A stretch of 45,507 nt of DNA from Candidatus Kaiserbacteria bacterium (GTDB lineage: Bacteria; Patescibacteriota; Minisyncoccia; Phycocordibacterales; UBA2100), in contig JALWOZ010000028.1 in the NCBI GenBank assembly GCA_027083345.1, positions 1 through 45,507 on the forward strand, given 5' to 3'. Shown here piece by piece: positions 18,146 to 27,048 of this stretch. The notes under the pieces were generated by a model. The model saw only the letters and a list, made by a program, of their open reading frames with translations, was not told where the DNA came from and made no database searches. Numbering within the stretch: position 1 is the stretch's first letter; the number at the start of each line of letters is the position of its first letter. The translations under genes were made by a program, and so were the position numbers.

Positions 18146-20365
18146 CTATGACTTATGAGGATTATGATTTGGGCAAGTTTTGTCTGAGCATCTTTCCGGA
18201 ATTGTTTTGGTGCCCTCCATCATAAGCTTGCCACACATTGGACAATGGTTGCCAGTTGGGCGAGTTTTTATAATATGCTTGCAGTCAGGGTAATTAGAGC
18301 AACTGTAAAATGGGCCAAAGCGACCATGGCGTTCTATCATCTCTCCGTTACTGCATTCAGTACACTCTACGCCTGTACTATTGAGTAGTGCGTCTTGTTT
18401 TATATATTTACATTTAGGGTAGTTAGAGCAGGATATAAATAGTCCAAAGCGACCTTCTCTTTGGACTAATTTGCCCGGAGATTTTTTATTGGGTTTTTCT
18501 CCACTTTCTCCACATTTTGGGCATTCTTCTCCTATTTCTTTTGGAGGTTCTATTATGCTACCATCAGCTTTGCGAGCCCCATTGCACTCGGGGAACTTGC
18601 TACAACTCATAAACTTGCCTCCCTTACTTAACTTGTAAACCATATTAGATCCACACTCAGGACATTTAAACTCCTCGGGAGTGTCTCCCATGTTCGTAAC
18701 TTTTGGTATATTGGCTTTACTGTCTATGTCTTTGGTAAAAGGCGTGTAGAACTCTGTAAGCGTCTTAACATACTCGCGCTTGCCTTCTGCTATCTCATCT
18801 AACTCACTCTCCATTTCAGCAGTGAAGGTATCTGATATGTATTTATTAAAATGATCTTCAAGGAAGCTACTCACAACATCGCCGGTGTCTGTTGGCATTA
18901 AGGTTTTGCCCTCCTTACTTACATAACCTCTGTCGTTTAAGGTCTTCATTATGCTTGCATATGTAGATGGTCTGCCTATCCCACGCTTCTCCAGTTCTTT
19001 GATAAGCCCTGCCTCTGTGTATCTGTTTGGTGGTTGTGTCTGTTTGCCCTCTGCCTCTACATTGTTTACATCTAAAGCATCTCCCTTACTTACAGCCGGT
19101 ACTTGTACTTCTTCACCTTTGGCAGTCGGGTCTGCCTTAAGCCAACCATCAAAGATTACCCTAGAGCCTCGCACAGCAAAGTCGGGTATCTGCTCTTGAG
19201 AGTCTGTGATGTTGGCAAGAACTTTCATCCTCTTTACATGTGCATCTGTCATTTGACTGGCTACTGTGCGGGCCCATATTAGCTTGTAGAGCTTTTGTTG
19301 CTCCGCTGTGGCACCGGCAATCTTTTTGCCTAAATTACTTGGACGTATGGCCTCGTGAGCTTCTTGAGCACTTTTGCTTTTGCTTTTGAAGTTGCGAGGT
19401 TGTACAAATTCTTTACCAAATTCAGAGTCTATGACAGCTAGAGCTTGCGCCTGTGCTTGCTTAGAGAGAGTTGGGCTGTCTGTACGCATATAGGTGATGA
19501 GGCCCTTCTCATAGAGCTTTTGCGCTATGCGCATAGTGTTGCTAGGTGAGTAGCCAAGTCGAGTGCTGGCAGTTTGTTGCAGTGTTGAGGTGGTGAAGGG
19601 TGCACGAGGTACTCGTTTAGTCTCAGACTCTTTAATGTTTGTTACTACCCAGTTATGTTTCTTACCTAAGTTTACAATCTCGTCGGCTTTACTTTGGGTT
19701 TTAGGATTTTCTACGCAAGTGAGTGTAAATTTCTCTGGGTTTGCGCTTGTTGAGGCATCGGCAGTGAGCACCCAGAAGTCCTCTGGCACAAAGGCGCGTA
19801 TCTCTCGCTCCCTCTCCATCAATATTCTTAATGCCGGAGACTGTACTCTGCCGGCTGAGAGTCCGTAGCGGACCTTTTGCCAGATTAACCCTGAGAGGTC
19901 GTAGCCCACGAGTCTGTCTAGCACTCGGCGAGCCTCTTGAGCCTGGCGCATATGCTGGTCTATAGTGCGCGGATGCTTAAAGGCCTCTTGTACAGCCTCT
20001 TTAGTTATCTCTTGATACACCACTCGTTTAGGGTCCTTAAGCTCAAGCAGTTCGGATAAGTGCCAGGCTATGGCTTCTCCTTCGCGGTCGGGGTCGGTTG
20101 CTAATATAACCTCTTTAGCCTCATTGGCTAGGCTCTCAAGTTCGGCTATAACCTTATGTTTACCCTTACTTATCTCGTAATGAGGTTTGAAGCCAGCGTT
20201 AATATCTATAGCTTTTTTGTTACTTTTTGGTAAGTCGCGTACATGCCCCACGGACGCACGCACTATGTAATCTTTGCCAAGATATTTCTCTATAGTCTTT
20301 GCCTTAGCCGGAGACTCCACTATTACCAGTGTCTTGCCTGTTGCATTCTTTAAAGTTGCCATCAT
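18146..20365 (-). CDS. topA: DNA topoisomerase I with C-terminal zinc ribbons
   Basis: LVIVESPAKAKTIEKYLG, ATDPDREGEAIAWHL, ITYMRTDSP, repeated CPxCG/CSNYPxC zinc fingers. Confidence 0.97.
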   Translation of the reverse strand: MMATLKNATGKTLVIVESPAKAKTIEKYLGKDYIVRASVGHVRDLPKSNKKAIDINAGFKPHYEISKGKHKVIAELESLANEAKEVILATDPDREGEAIAWHLSELLELKDPKRVVYQEITKEAVQEAFKHPRTIDQHMRQAQEARRVLDRLVGYDLSGLIWQKVRYGLSAGRVQSPALRILMEREREIRAFVPEDFWVLTADASTSANPEKFTLTCVENPKTQSKADEIVNLGKKHNWVVTNIKESETKRVPRAPFTTSTLQQTASTRLGYSPSNTMRIAQKLYEKGLITYMRTDSPTLSKQAQAQALAVIDSEFGKEFVQPRNFKSKSKSAQEAHEAIRPSNLGKKIAGATAEQQKLYKLIWARTVASQMTDAHVKRMKVLANITDSQEQIPDFAVRGSRVIFDGWLKADPTAKGEEVQVPAVSKGDALDVNNVEAEGKQTQPPNRYTEAGLIKELEKRGIGRPSTYASIMKTLNDRGYVSKEGKTLMPTDTGDVVSSFLEDHFNKYISDTFTAEMESELDEIAEGKREYVKTLTEFYTPFTKDIDSKANIPKVTNMGDTPEEFKCPECGSNMVYKLSKGGKFMSCSKFPECNGARKADGSIIEPPKEIGEECPKCGESGEKPNKKSPGKLVQREGRFGLFISCSNYPKCKYIKQDALLNSTGVECTECSNGEMIERHGRFGPFYSCSNYPDCKHIIKTRPTGNHCPMCGKLMMEGTKTIPERCSDKTCPNHNPHKS

Positions 20366-20422
20366 AAGCTCACAGGATTACACAAAAGCAAATAAATGCA
20401 AATATGATATACTACTTGCATT

Positions 20423-21589
20423 ATGACTGGTATAAGTAGGGAGAGTATAGCTTTGCATAAAAAGTACAGAGGTAAATTTGAGATAAAGAGCCTTATGCCA
20501 GTGAGCAACAATGATGAGCTTGCCTTAGCATATACACCCGGAGTAGGAGTCGTGTGTTCTGCTATAAATAGTGGTGAAGTGGAGGCGAAAGAAGTAGTGA
20601 GTAGTAGAAATACAGTAGCTATAATTACAGACGGCTCTGCTGTGCTCGGCTTAGGTAATATCGGCGCCGAGGCTGGTCTGCCGGTGATGGAGGGCAAGGC
20701 CGTGATACTTAAAGAGTTCGCTGGTATAAATGCTTTCCCAATAGCTCTAGCAACACAAGATACTGAAGAGATTATAAAAACCATTAAAAATATTGCACCA
20801 ACTTTTGGAGCTATCAACCTTGAGGACATTTCGGCTCCAAAGTGCTTTGAGATAGAGCAGGGGCTTATAGAGGAGCTCGATATACCTGTCTTCCATGATG
20901 ACCAGCATGGTACGGCAATAGTTGTGTTGGCGGGGCTTATAAATGCCCTTAAGATAGTGAGTAAAAACAAGGATGATGTTAAGATCGTTATAAATGGTGC
21001 TGGAGCTGCCGGACATGCTATTACTGAGTTGCTTACAGCTTACGGATTTAAAGTTTTAACTGTACTCGATAGTAAAGGTGTGTTGAATGAGGGTAAGGTC
21101 TGTGGTACGGGTAACAAAGAGCACTTTTGTAAGGTTATCTCAAAGACTTGCGCTAATGGAGATCCTGGAAGATGCAAAATGGAGACACTAGAAGAGGCTG
21201 TTAAGGGTGCTGATATTTTTATAGGAGTATCAGCTTCAAACATACTTACTAAAGAGATGGTGCAGAGTATGAGTGATGAGCCTATAATATTTGCACTAGC
21301 AAATCCAAATCCAGAGATATCTCCCAGTGATGCTAAAGATGGTGGTGCAGTTGTAGTTGCAACGGGTAGGAGCGACTTCCCAAACCAGGTTAACAATGCA
21401 CTCGTCTTCCCTGGTTTGTTTAAGGGACTATTAGAGAGTGGGAAGTCTAAAGTTACAATGCAAATGAAGATCTCAATTGCTGGGGCTTTAGCTGGTTTGG
21501 TACAAATACCTAATCCTGATAAAATAATCCCAAGTATGTTTGATAAAGGAGTTGTACACACAGTTGCTTCTGTTATAAATACAAAATAA
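20423..21589 (+). CDS. NAD(P)-dependent malic enzyme
   Basis: AYTPGVGVVCSAI, PVMEGKAVILKEFAGINAFPIAL, DDQHGTAIVVLAGLINAL, GAGAAGHAITELL. Confidence 0.93.
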   Translation: MTGISRESIALHKKYRGKFEIKSLMPVSNNDELALAYTPGVGVVCSAINSGEVEAKEVVSSRNTVAIITDGSAVLGLGNIGAEAGLPVMEGKAVILKEFAGINAFPIALATQDTEEIIKTIKNIAPTFGAINLEDISAPKCFEIEQGLIEELDIPVFHDDQHGTAIVVLAGLINALKIVSKNKDDVKIVINGAGAAGHAITELLTAYGFKVLTVLDSKGVLNEGKVCGTGNKEHFCKVISKTCANGDPGRCKMETLEEAVKGADIFIGVSASNILTKEMVQSMSDEPIIFALANPNPEISPSDAKDGGAVVVATGRSDFPNQVNNALVFPGLFKGLLESGKSKVTMQMKISIAGALAGLVQIPNPDKIIPSMFDKGVVHTVASVINTK

Positions 21590-21613
21590 TTTAATTTGTG
21601 ATATTATATTTTT

Positions 21614-22618
21614 ATGAAGAGTGTGCGCATTATAGGAGGAAGCTCCAATCAAAAATTAGTTAGAGATGTTTCTAAGTTATTAAAGCGTAAGCCTATCGGT
21701 AATGTATTTGAATATTTTGCTAATACTGAGTTTCGACCTGTTATACCTGAGAGTGTACGTAATAAAAAAGTCTTTGTTTTGCAAACAGGAGGCTATTACT
21801 CTACAGAGCAGGGTAGGTCTGCTAATGATTACCTTATGGAGACATATATTTTAGCAAAAACACTAAGACGTTCTGATGCACAAACTGTTAATCTCATATT
21901 GCCTTTCTTCCCTTACTCTAGAGAAGAAAAGAAAGACAATCCGAGAGGAGCAATAAGCGCTCGTGATGTAGCAGATTTATTTGAGTTAGCTAATGTAGAC
22001 AGGGTGATAACATTTGATTTACATGCGCCACAGATACAAGGATTCTTTAATGTACCTTGTGATAATTTGTATACAACCAAAGAGATAAAAAAGTATTTAG
22101 ACAAACACATATTTAATAAATATAAAAATTATAAAAATAAATTTGTATTGGTAGCTCCTGATGAAGGTGCAATGAAGAGGATTAAAGAATTTGCAGGATT
22201 ATTTGAATTACCCTTTCTTGTATTGTCTAAAGAGAGGGATTATAGTAAGAAGAATACGGTAGCCAAGACTGTTTTAATAGGAGACAAAAAGTATTTGCAG
22301 GGTAGGATAGCTATTATAATAGATGATATGATAGACACTTTTGGTACTGTTAACAAGGCTACAGATGTACTTAAAAAGAAGGGTGCAGACTCTCTCATTG
22401 TGTGTGCTACGCACGGTATTTTATCAGGCAAGGCAATAGATCTCATAAATAAGAATGATTTTATTAAGACGGTACTTGTCAGTGATTCAATTCCGCAAGA
22501 CTTGCACAAAAAGAAATGCAAGAAGTTGAAGGTATTTACCATAGCACCGATGATCGCTGATATAGTCAAGAGATTATCTAATGGTAGGTCTGTTTCAGAG
22601 ATGTTCTCTAGAGGATAA
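21614..22618 (+). CDS. prs: Ribose-phosphate pyrophosphokinase
   Basis: PFFPYSREEKKDNPRGAISARDVADLFELANVDRVITFDLHA, VLVAPDEGA, IIIDDMIDTFGTVNKA PRPP loop. Confidence 0.95.
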   Translation: MKSVRIIGGSSNQKLVRDVSKLLKRKPIGNVFEYFANTEFRPVIPESVRNKKVFVLQTGGYYSTEQGRSANDYLMETYILAKTLRRSDAQTVNLILPFFPYSREEKKDNPRGAISARDVADLFELANVDRVITFDLHAPQIQGFFNVPCDNLYTTKEIKKYLDKHIFNKYKNYKNKFVLVAPDEGAMKRIKEFAGLFELPFLVLSKERDYSKKNTVAKTVLIGDKKYLQGRIAIIIDDMIDTFGTVNKATDVLKKKGADSLIVCATHGILSGKAIDLINKNDFIKTVLVSDSIPQDLHKKKCKKLKVFTIAPMIADIVKRLSNGRSVSEMFSRG

Positions 22619-22695
22619 TTTATTTAAAGTATTTATTATGGCTAACGATCCACCTACAAAATAGTCGTTTATTAGGCAGGTAATTATTTTATATC

Positions 22696-24096
22696 ATGAA
22701 GAAGACAATTAAGAAGAAGGTTAGGAGTACTCGCATTACTATGCCAAAGATACGAAGTACAAAACAGAAGTTTAGTAAAATAAAAGAACAAGATAAGACT
22801 TTATATAAGTTGTTGCAGGCAGAGCAAAAGAGGCAGGCAGATTCTCTAGAGCTTATACCTTCAGAGAATATTGTGAGCAAAGCTGTGCTTGAGGCTATGG
22901 GCTCAATGTTGACTAATAAATACTCAGAGGGGTATCCCGGTGCAAGGTATTATGGGGGAAATGAGGAGATAGATAAAATAGAGAATTTAGCTAGGGATAG
23001 AGTTAAAGAGCTTTTTGGAGTACCTTATGCAAATGTGCAACCATACTCTGGCTCGCCGGCAAACATGGCTGTCTACATTGCTACTTGTGAGGCAGGAGAC
23101 ACCGTGCTTGGGCAGCATCTATTTGATGGTGGGCACTTAACTCATGGGTGGAAGGCGAGTGCTACGGCTAAATTCTTTAACACAGTGCAATATCATGTTA
23201 AAGAGGATGGGTATATAGACCTTGATGAGGTTAAGAGGTTGGCAAAGAAACATAAACCAAAACTTATATGGGTTGGAGCTACTGCATATGTGCGCGAGTT
23301 CCCTTTTAAAGAACTTGGCAAAGTTGCAGACTCTGTGGGTGCATATTTAGTTGCAGATATTGCACATATTGCGGGGCTTATTGTAGCGGGGGTACATATA
23401 AGCCCCGTAAAATATGTGGACATAATAACAACTACAACTCATAAGACTTTAAGAGGGCCCAGAGGAGGACTTATAATGGTTACAAATAAAGGGTTAAAGA
23501 AAGATTCTAAATTAGGAGTTAAAATAGATAAATCCATTATGCCCGGATCCCAAGGTGGGCCACACAATCATACTACAGCCGCTATGGCGGTAGCGTTTAA
23601 AGAGGCTTCTAGGCCAGCCTTTAAGAGATATGGTAAGCAAGTAGTAAAAAACGCAGAAGCTCTAGCCAATACCCTTATAAAGGGTGGGGCTGAGTTAGTA
23701 AGTGGAGGGACGGATAATCATTTAATGTTACTTAATTGTGGGGAGGGTAGGGGTGCTATAGTAGAGATTGCTCTAGACACAGTTGGTCTTACTGTTAATA
23801 AAAATACTATACCTAAAGAACCTGCTAGTCCTATGTATCCTAGTGGCATACGTTTAGGTACACCCAGCATAACAACAAGAGGAATGAAGACAAAAGAGAT
23901 GAAGAAGATAGCAAAGTGGATTTTAAGAGTATTAGACATAACAAAAGATGAGAGTCTACCTGAGAATAGTAAAGATAGAGCTTTATATTTAAAGGATTTT
24001 ACGGAAAATATAAAACATAATAAAGATATTAAAGCAATAAAATCAGAAGTCCTCACTCTTAGTAGAGACTTTCCCATACCAGATGTTTTGGTTTGA
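22696..24096 (+). CDS. glyA: Serine hydroxymethyltransferase, with basic N-terminal extension
   Basis: LELIPSENIVSKAVLEAMGSMLTNKYSEGYPGARYYGG, TTTTHKTLRGPRGG PLP-Lys motif. Confidence 0.96.
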   Translation: MKKTIKKKVRSTRITMPKIRSTKQKFSKIKEQDKTLYKLLQAEQKRQADSLELIPSENIVSKAVLEAMGSMLTNKYSEGYPGARYYGGNEEIDKIENLARDRVKELFGVPYANVQPYSGSPANMAVYIATCEAGDTVLGQHLFDGGHLTHGWKASATAKFFNTVQYHVKEDGYIDLDEVKRLAKKHKPKLIWVGATAYVREFPFKELGKVADSVGAYLVADIAHIAGLIVAGVHISPVKYVDIITTTTHKTLRGPRGGLIMVTNKGLKKDSKLGVKIDKSIMPGSQGGPHNHTTAAMAVAFKEASRPAFKRYGKQVVKNAEALANTLIKGGAELVSGGTDNHLMLLNCGEGRGAIVEIALDTVGLTVNKNTIPKEPASPMYPSGIRLGTPSITTRGMKTKEMKKIAKWILRVLDITKDESLPENSKDRALYLKDFTENIKHNKDIKAIKSEVLTLSRDFPIPDVLV

Positions 24097-24148
24097 GTTA
24101 GTGGATAAGTGATTAGTTGTAATATAGATAAGTTGTTATAATGAAGCA

Positions 24149-25210
24149 ATGCAATATGATAGTGCATTGAGAAAATATATAAATGTTCTAGTCCATGAGG
24201 GTGGCTCAGACTTACACTTATCATCAGAGTCTCGACCGACATTAAGAGTTGATGGGGTTTTGGTGCCGATGATGAATGAGTCTCCATTGACTAATCAAGA
24301 TACGCAAGGGCTTTTAGGTGAGCTTGTTTCTAAAGAGCAGATGAGTCAGTTTAAGGAGGATCAAGAATTAGATTTTTCTTATGCTGTAGAAGGTGGCGAC
24401 AGGTTTAGGTGTAATGCCTTCTATCAAAGGGGTAGCATAGGTATGGTTTTAAGGCGTATACCTAGAGAAATTCGTACAATAGAGGAGCTGGGCCTGCCTC
24501 CTATACTTGAAACATTTGCTCAGAGGAGACAAGGCTTCTTTCTAGTGGTTGGCCCCGTAGGACAAGGTAAGTCTACTACATTGACAGCAATGATAGATAT
24601 TATAAATAGAGAAAGAGCCGCACATATAGTAACCATAGAAGACCCAATTGAGTACGTACATGAGCCTAATTTGTCTCTTATAGACCAAAGAGAGGTTAAA
24701 ATAGATACTAAAGATTTTGCCACTGCGCTCCGTAGCGCCTTTAGACAGGACATAGATGTGCTTTTAGTTGGGGAGATGAGAGGTCCAGAAACTATGTCTG
24801 CAGCTGTAACCGCCGCCGAAACGGGACACTTAGTCTTCTCTACGTTGCATACAAACAATGCAGCACAAACGATAGATAGGATTATAGACTCATTCCCAGC
24901 TGAGCAACAAGATCAAATACGTCTTCAGTTAGCTGCCTCTTTGGCGGGGATATTCTCTCAGAGATTAATACCGCGCGTATCAGGAGGTATGGTACCCGCT
25001 TATGAGCTTTTAATTTCTAATAAAGCAGTACAAAACTTAATAAGAGAGGGTCGTACTCACGAGATAAATACGGTCATAGAAACCAATGCAGAAAATGGCA
25101 TGATATCTATGGAACATTCTTTAGCTGATCTGGTATCTAGGGGTGAGATAACACCTCAAAGTGCATATGATCACTCAATTAATCCTAAAGTCTTAGATAG
25201 ATTATTATAG
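24149..25210 (+). CDS. pilT: Type IV pilus twitching motility ATPase PilT
   Basis: GPVGQGKSTTLTAMIDIIN Walker A variant, ITIEDPIEYVH, REVKIDTKDFATALRSAFRQDIDVLLVGEMRGPETMSAAVTAAETGHLVFSTLHT. Confidence 0.95.
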   Translation: MQYDSALRKYINVLVHEGGSDLHLSSESRPTLRVDGVLVPMMNESPLTNQDTQGLLGELVSKEQMSQFKEDQELDFSYAVEGGDRFRCNAFYQRGSIGMVLRRIPREIRTIEELGLPPILETFAQRRQGFFLVVGPVGQGKSTTLTAMIDIINRERAAHIVTIEDPIEYVHEPNLSLIDQREVKIDTKDFATALRSAFRQDIDVLLVGEMRGPETMSAAVTAAETGHLVFSTLHTNNAAQTIDRIIDSFPAEQQDQIRLQLAASLAGIFSQRLIPRVSGGMVPAYELLISNKAVQNLIREGRTHEINTVIETNAENGMISMEHSLADLVSRGEITPQSAYDHSINPKVLDRLL

Positions 25211-25220
25211 TTTAAATAAA

Positions 25221-26432
25221 ATGTCAGTATTTGAATACAAAGCAGTTGACCAATCCGGAGCAACAAGAGAGGGTACCATAGACGCTGTTAATGAGAGTAT
25301 AGCCGTCAGCTCTCTCCAAAGGAGAGGATTGGTTTTGGAGTATATAAGAAAGAAGGGCACAGGAGGCTCTATATTAAATAAGAATCTTACTATATTTGAG
25401 ACTGTTAAGTCTAAGGACATTGTTTTGTTATCTAGGCAGATAGCTACATTGTTTGAGGCGCAAGTTTCTGCTTTAAGGATTTTTAGACTTTTATCTACAG
25501 AGACAGAGAACAGCATATTGCGAGCAAGGTTGAGTGATGTTGCAGATGATTTGCAGAGTGGTAGTAATATTAGCGATGCTTTAGCTAAACACCCTAAGGT
25601 GTTCTCTAGTTTTTTTGTTAGTATGGTGCGCACTGGAGAGGAGACGGGTAAGCTAGACACCACCTTCTCTTATTTGGCCGATTATATAGACAGGACATAT
25701 GAGGTTACAGCAAAAGCTAAAAATGCATTGATATATCCAGCTTTTGTTATTTTGACTTTTATAGCGGTTATGGTTTTGATGTTAACCACAGTTATACCTA
25801 GATTATCCGATATACTTTTAGAGACTGGTCAAGAGATACCAATATATACTAAAATAGTTATTGGCGTTAGTAGCTTCTTAACTAACTACTTCTTACTTAT
25901 CATAGTGGCTGTAGTGGTTGGAGGTTTTATATTGTTTAAATATTATACTTCAAAAGAGGGTAAGGTGCGTTTGTCGGCAATTAGGATGGCTATACCATAT
26001 GTAGGTACTCTATATCAGAAATTATTTTTATCTAGATTAGCAGATAATCTTAGTACCATGCTAGATAGTGGTATACAAATGGTTAGAGCTGTAGAGATAA
26101 CTGCTGATGTTGTAGATGATGCTGTTTATGGGTCAGTGTTAAAGAAGGCTGCTTTAGAGATACAAGGAGGGCGCCCTGCCTCTGAGGTGTTTGCTAAGTA
26201 TCCAGAGTTCCCAGGTATTATGGTTGCAATGGTTCATATTGGAGAGGAGACAGGTGAGTTGGGTAAAATATTGAGTACTATGGCCAAATTTTACAGGAGA
26301 GAGGTTCAAAATGCGGTGGATACTTTGGTATCTATGATAGAGCCGTTAATGATAGTAACACTGGCTATAGGAGTTGGAGTATTGTTAGCATCTGTATTGG
26401 TACCTATATATAACATCTCTGCCGGTCTGTAA
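25221..26432 (+). CDS. pilC: Type IV pilus/type II secretion inner-membrane protein PilC/GspF
   Basis: FEYKAVDQSGATREGTIDA, LSRQIATLFEAQVSAL, GEETGKLDTTFSYLADY, repeated T2SSF domains with TM segments. Confidence 0.93.
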   Translation: MSVFEYKAVDQSGATREGTIDAVNESIAVSSLQRRGLVLEYIRKKGTGGSILNKNLTIFETVKSKDIVLLSRQIATLFEAQVSALRIFRLLSTETENSILRARLSDVADDLQSGSNISDALAKHPKVFSSFFVSMVRTGEETGKLDTTFSYLADYIDRTYEVTAKAKNALIYPAFVILTFIAVMVLMLTTVIPRLSDILLETGQEIPIYTKIVIGVSSFLTNYFLLIIVAVVVGGFILFKYYTSKEGKVRLSAIRMAIPYVGTLYQKLFLSRLADNLSTMLDSGIQMVRAVEITADVVDDAVYGSVLKKAALEIQGGRPASEVFAKYPEFPGIMVAMVHIGEETGELGKILSTMAKFYRREVQNAVDTLVSMIEPLMIVTLAIGVGVLLASVLVPIYNISAGL

Positions 26433-26537
26433 AGTTATGCACAGTTTACTCTCTTGGTTATTTGCGCCTTAAGATAAAGGGTTTATACTAAAGAGTAGCG
26501 ATAAGCTAAATTATTAATTAGTAAGTAAATTATAAAT

Positions 26538-26981
26538 ATGAAATTTAAAAATAGTCAGGAAGGTTTTACATTGATAGAGCTTCTAGTGGTAATTGCCATT
26601 ATAGGTATCTTGTCATCAGTTGTATTGGCATCTATGAATACTGCACGTAAGAAGGCACGTGACGCTCGTCGTCAGGCAGACCTTAAGAGTTTGCAATTAG
26701 CACTTGAGTCTTATTATGACACTAACAGTGCGTACCCTGTGCAGACAACTGAGGTAGATGTTTCAAGTTCAACACTAGGAGGCTTAACTTCTGGAGGGTA
26801 TATAACAGCTTTGCCAGATGACCCATCTTCAAGCCAGAATTATAGGTACATCTCTGCTTCAGGTGGGTCTGCGTATTGTCTAGGAGCTAATTTAGAGGGT
26901 ACACCTCCTACCCCAGCTGATACTTGCCCAAGTGGTACTAAAGTGTCCGGTGGCAGTGTGGACTATATGGTTGGGCAATAA
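26538..26981 (+). CDS. Type IV prepilin-like protein
   Basis: MKFKNSQEGFTLIELLVVIAIIGILSSVVLASMNTARKKARDARRQADLKSLQLALESYYDTNSAYP class III leader and pilin helix. Confidence 0.95.
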   Translation: MKFKNSQEGFTLIELLVVIAIIGILSSVVLASMNTARKKARDARRQADLKSLQLALESYYDTNSAYPVQTTEVDVSSSTLGGLTSGGYITALPDDPSSSQNYRYISASGGSAYCLGANLEGTPPTPADTCPSGTKVSGGSVDYMVGQ

Positions 26982-27004
26982 TAATCTAAACATTTAGATT
27001 AAAC

Positions 27005-27028
27005 AAAACCCGCCAACCGGCGGGTTTT
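27005..27028. terminator. Intrinsic terminator, potentially bidirectional (pilin + / dnaE -)
   Basis: AAAACCCGCC-AACC-GGCGGGTTTT perfect 10-bp inverted repeat between convergent genes. Confidence 0.88.
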
Positions 27029-27048
27029 GTTATGGTAAGGTTTATAAT

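Noticed and set aside
20362-20970. 202-aa minus-strand ORF
   Set aside because: Antisense to the malic enzyme start region; no domain signal.
23718-24287. 189-aa minus-strand ORF spanning glyA end and pilT start
   Set aside because: Antisense to two well-supported genes.
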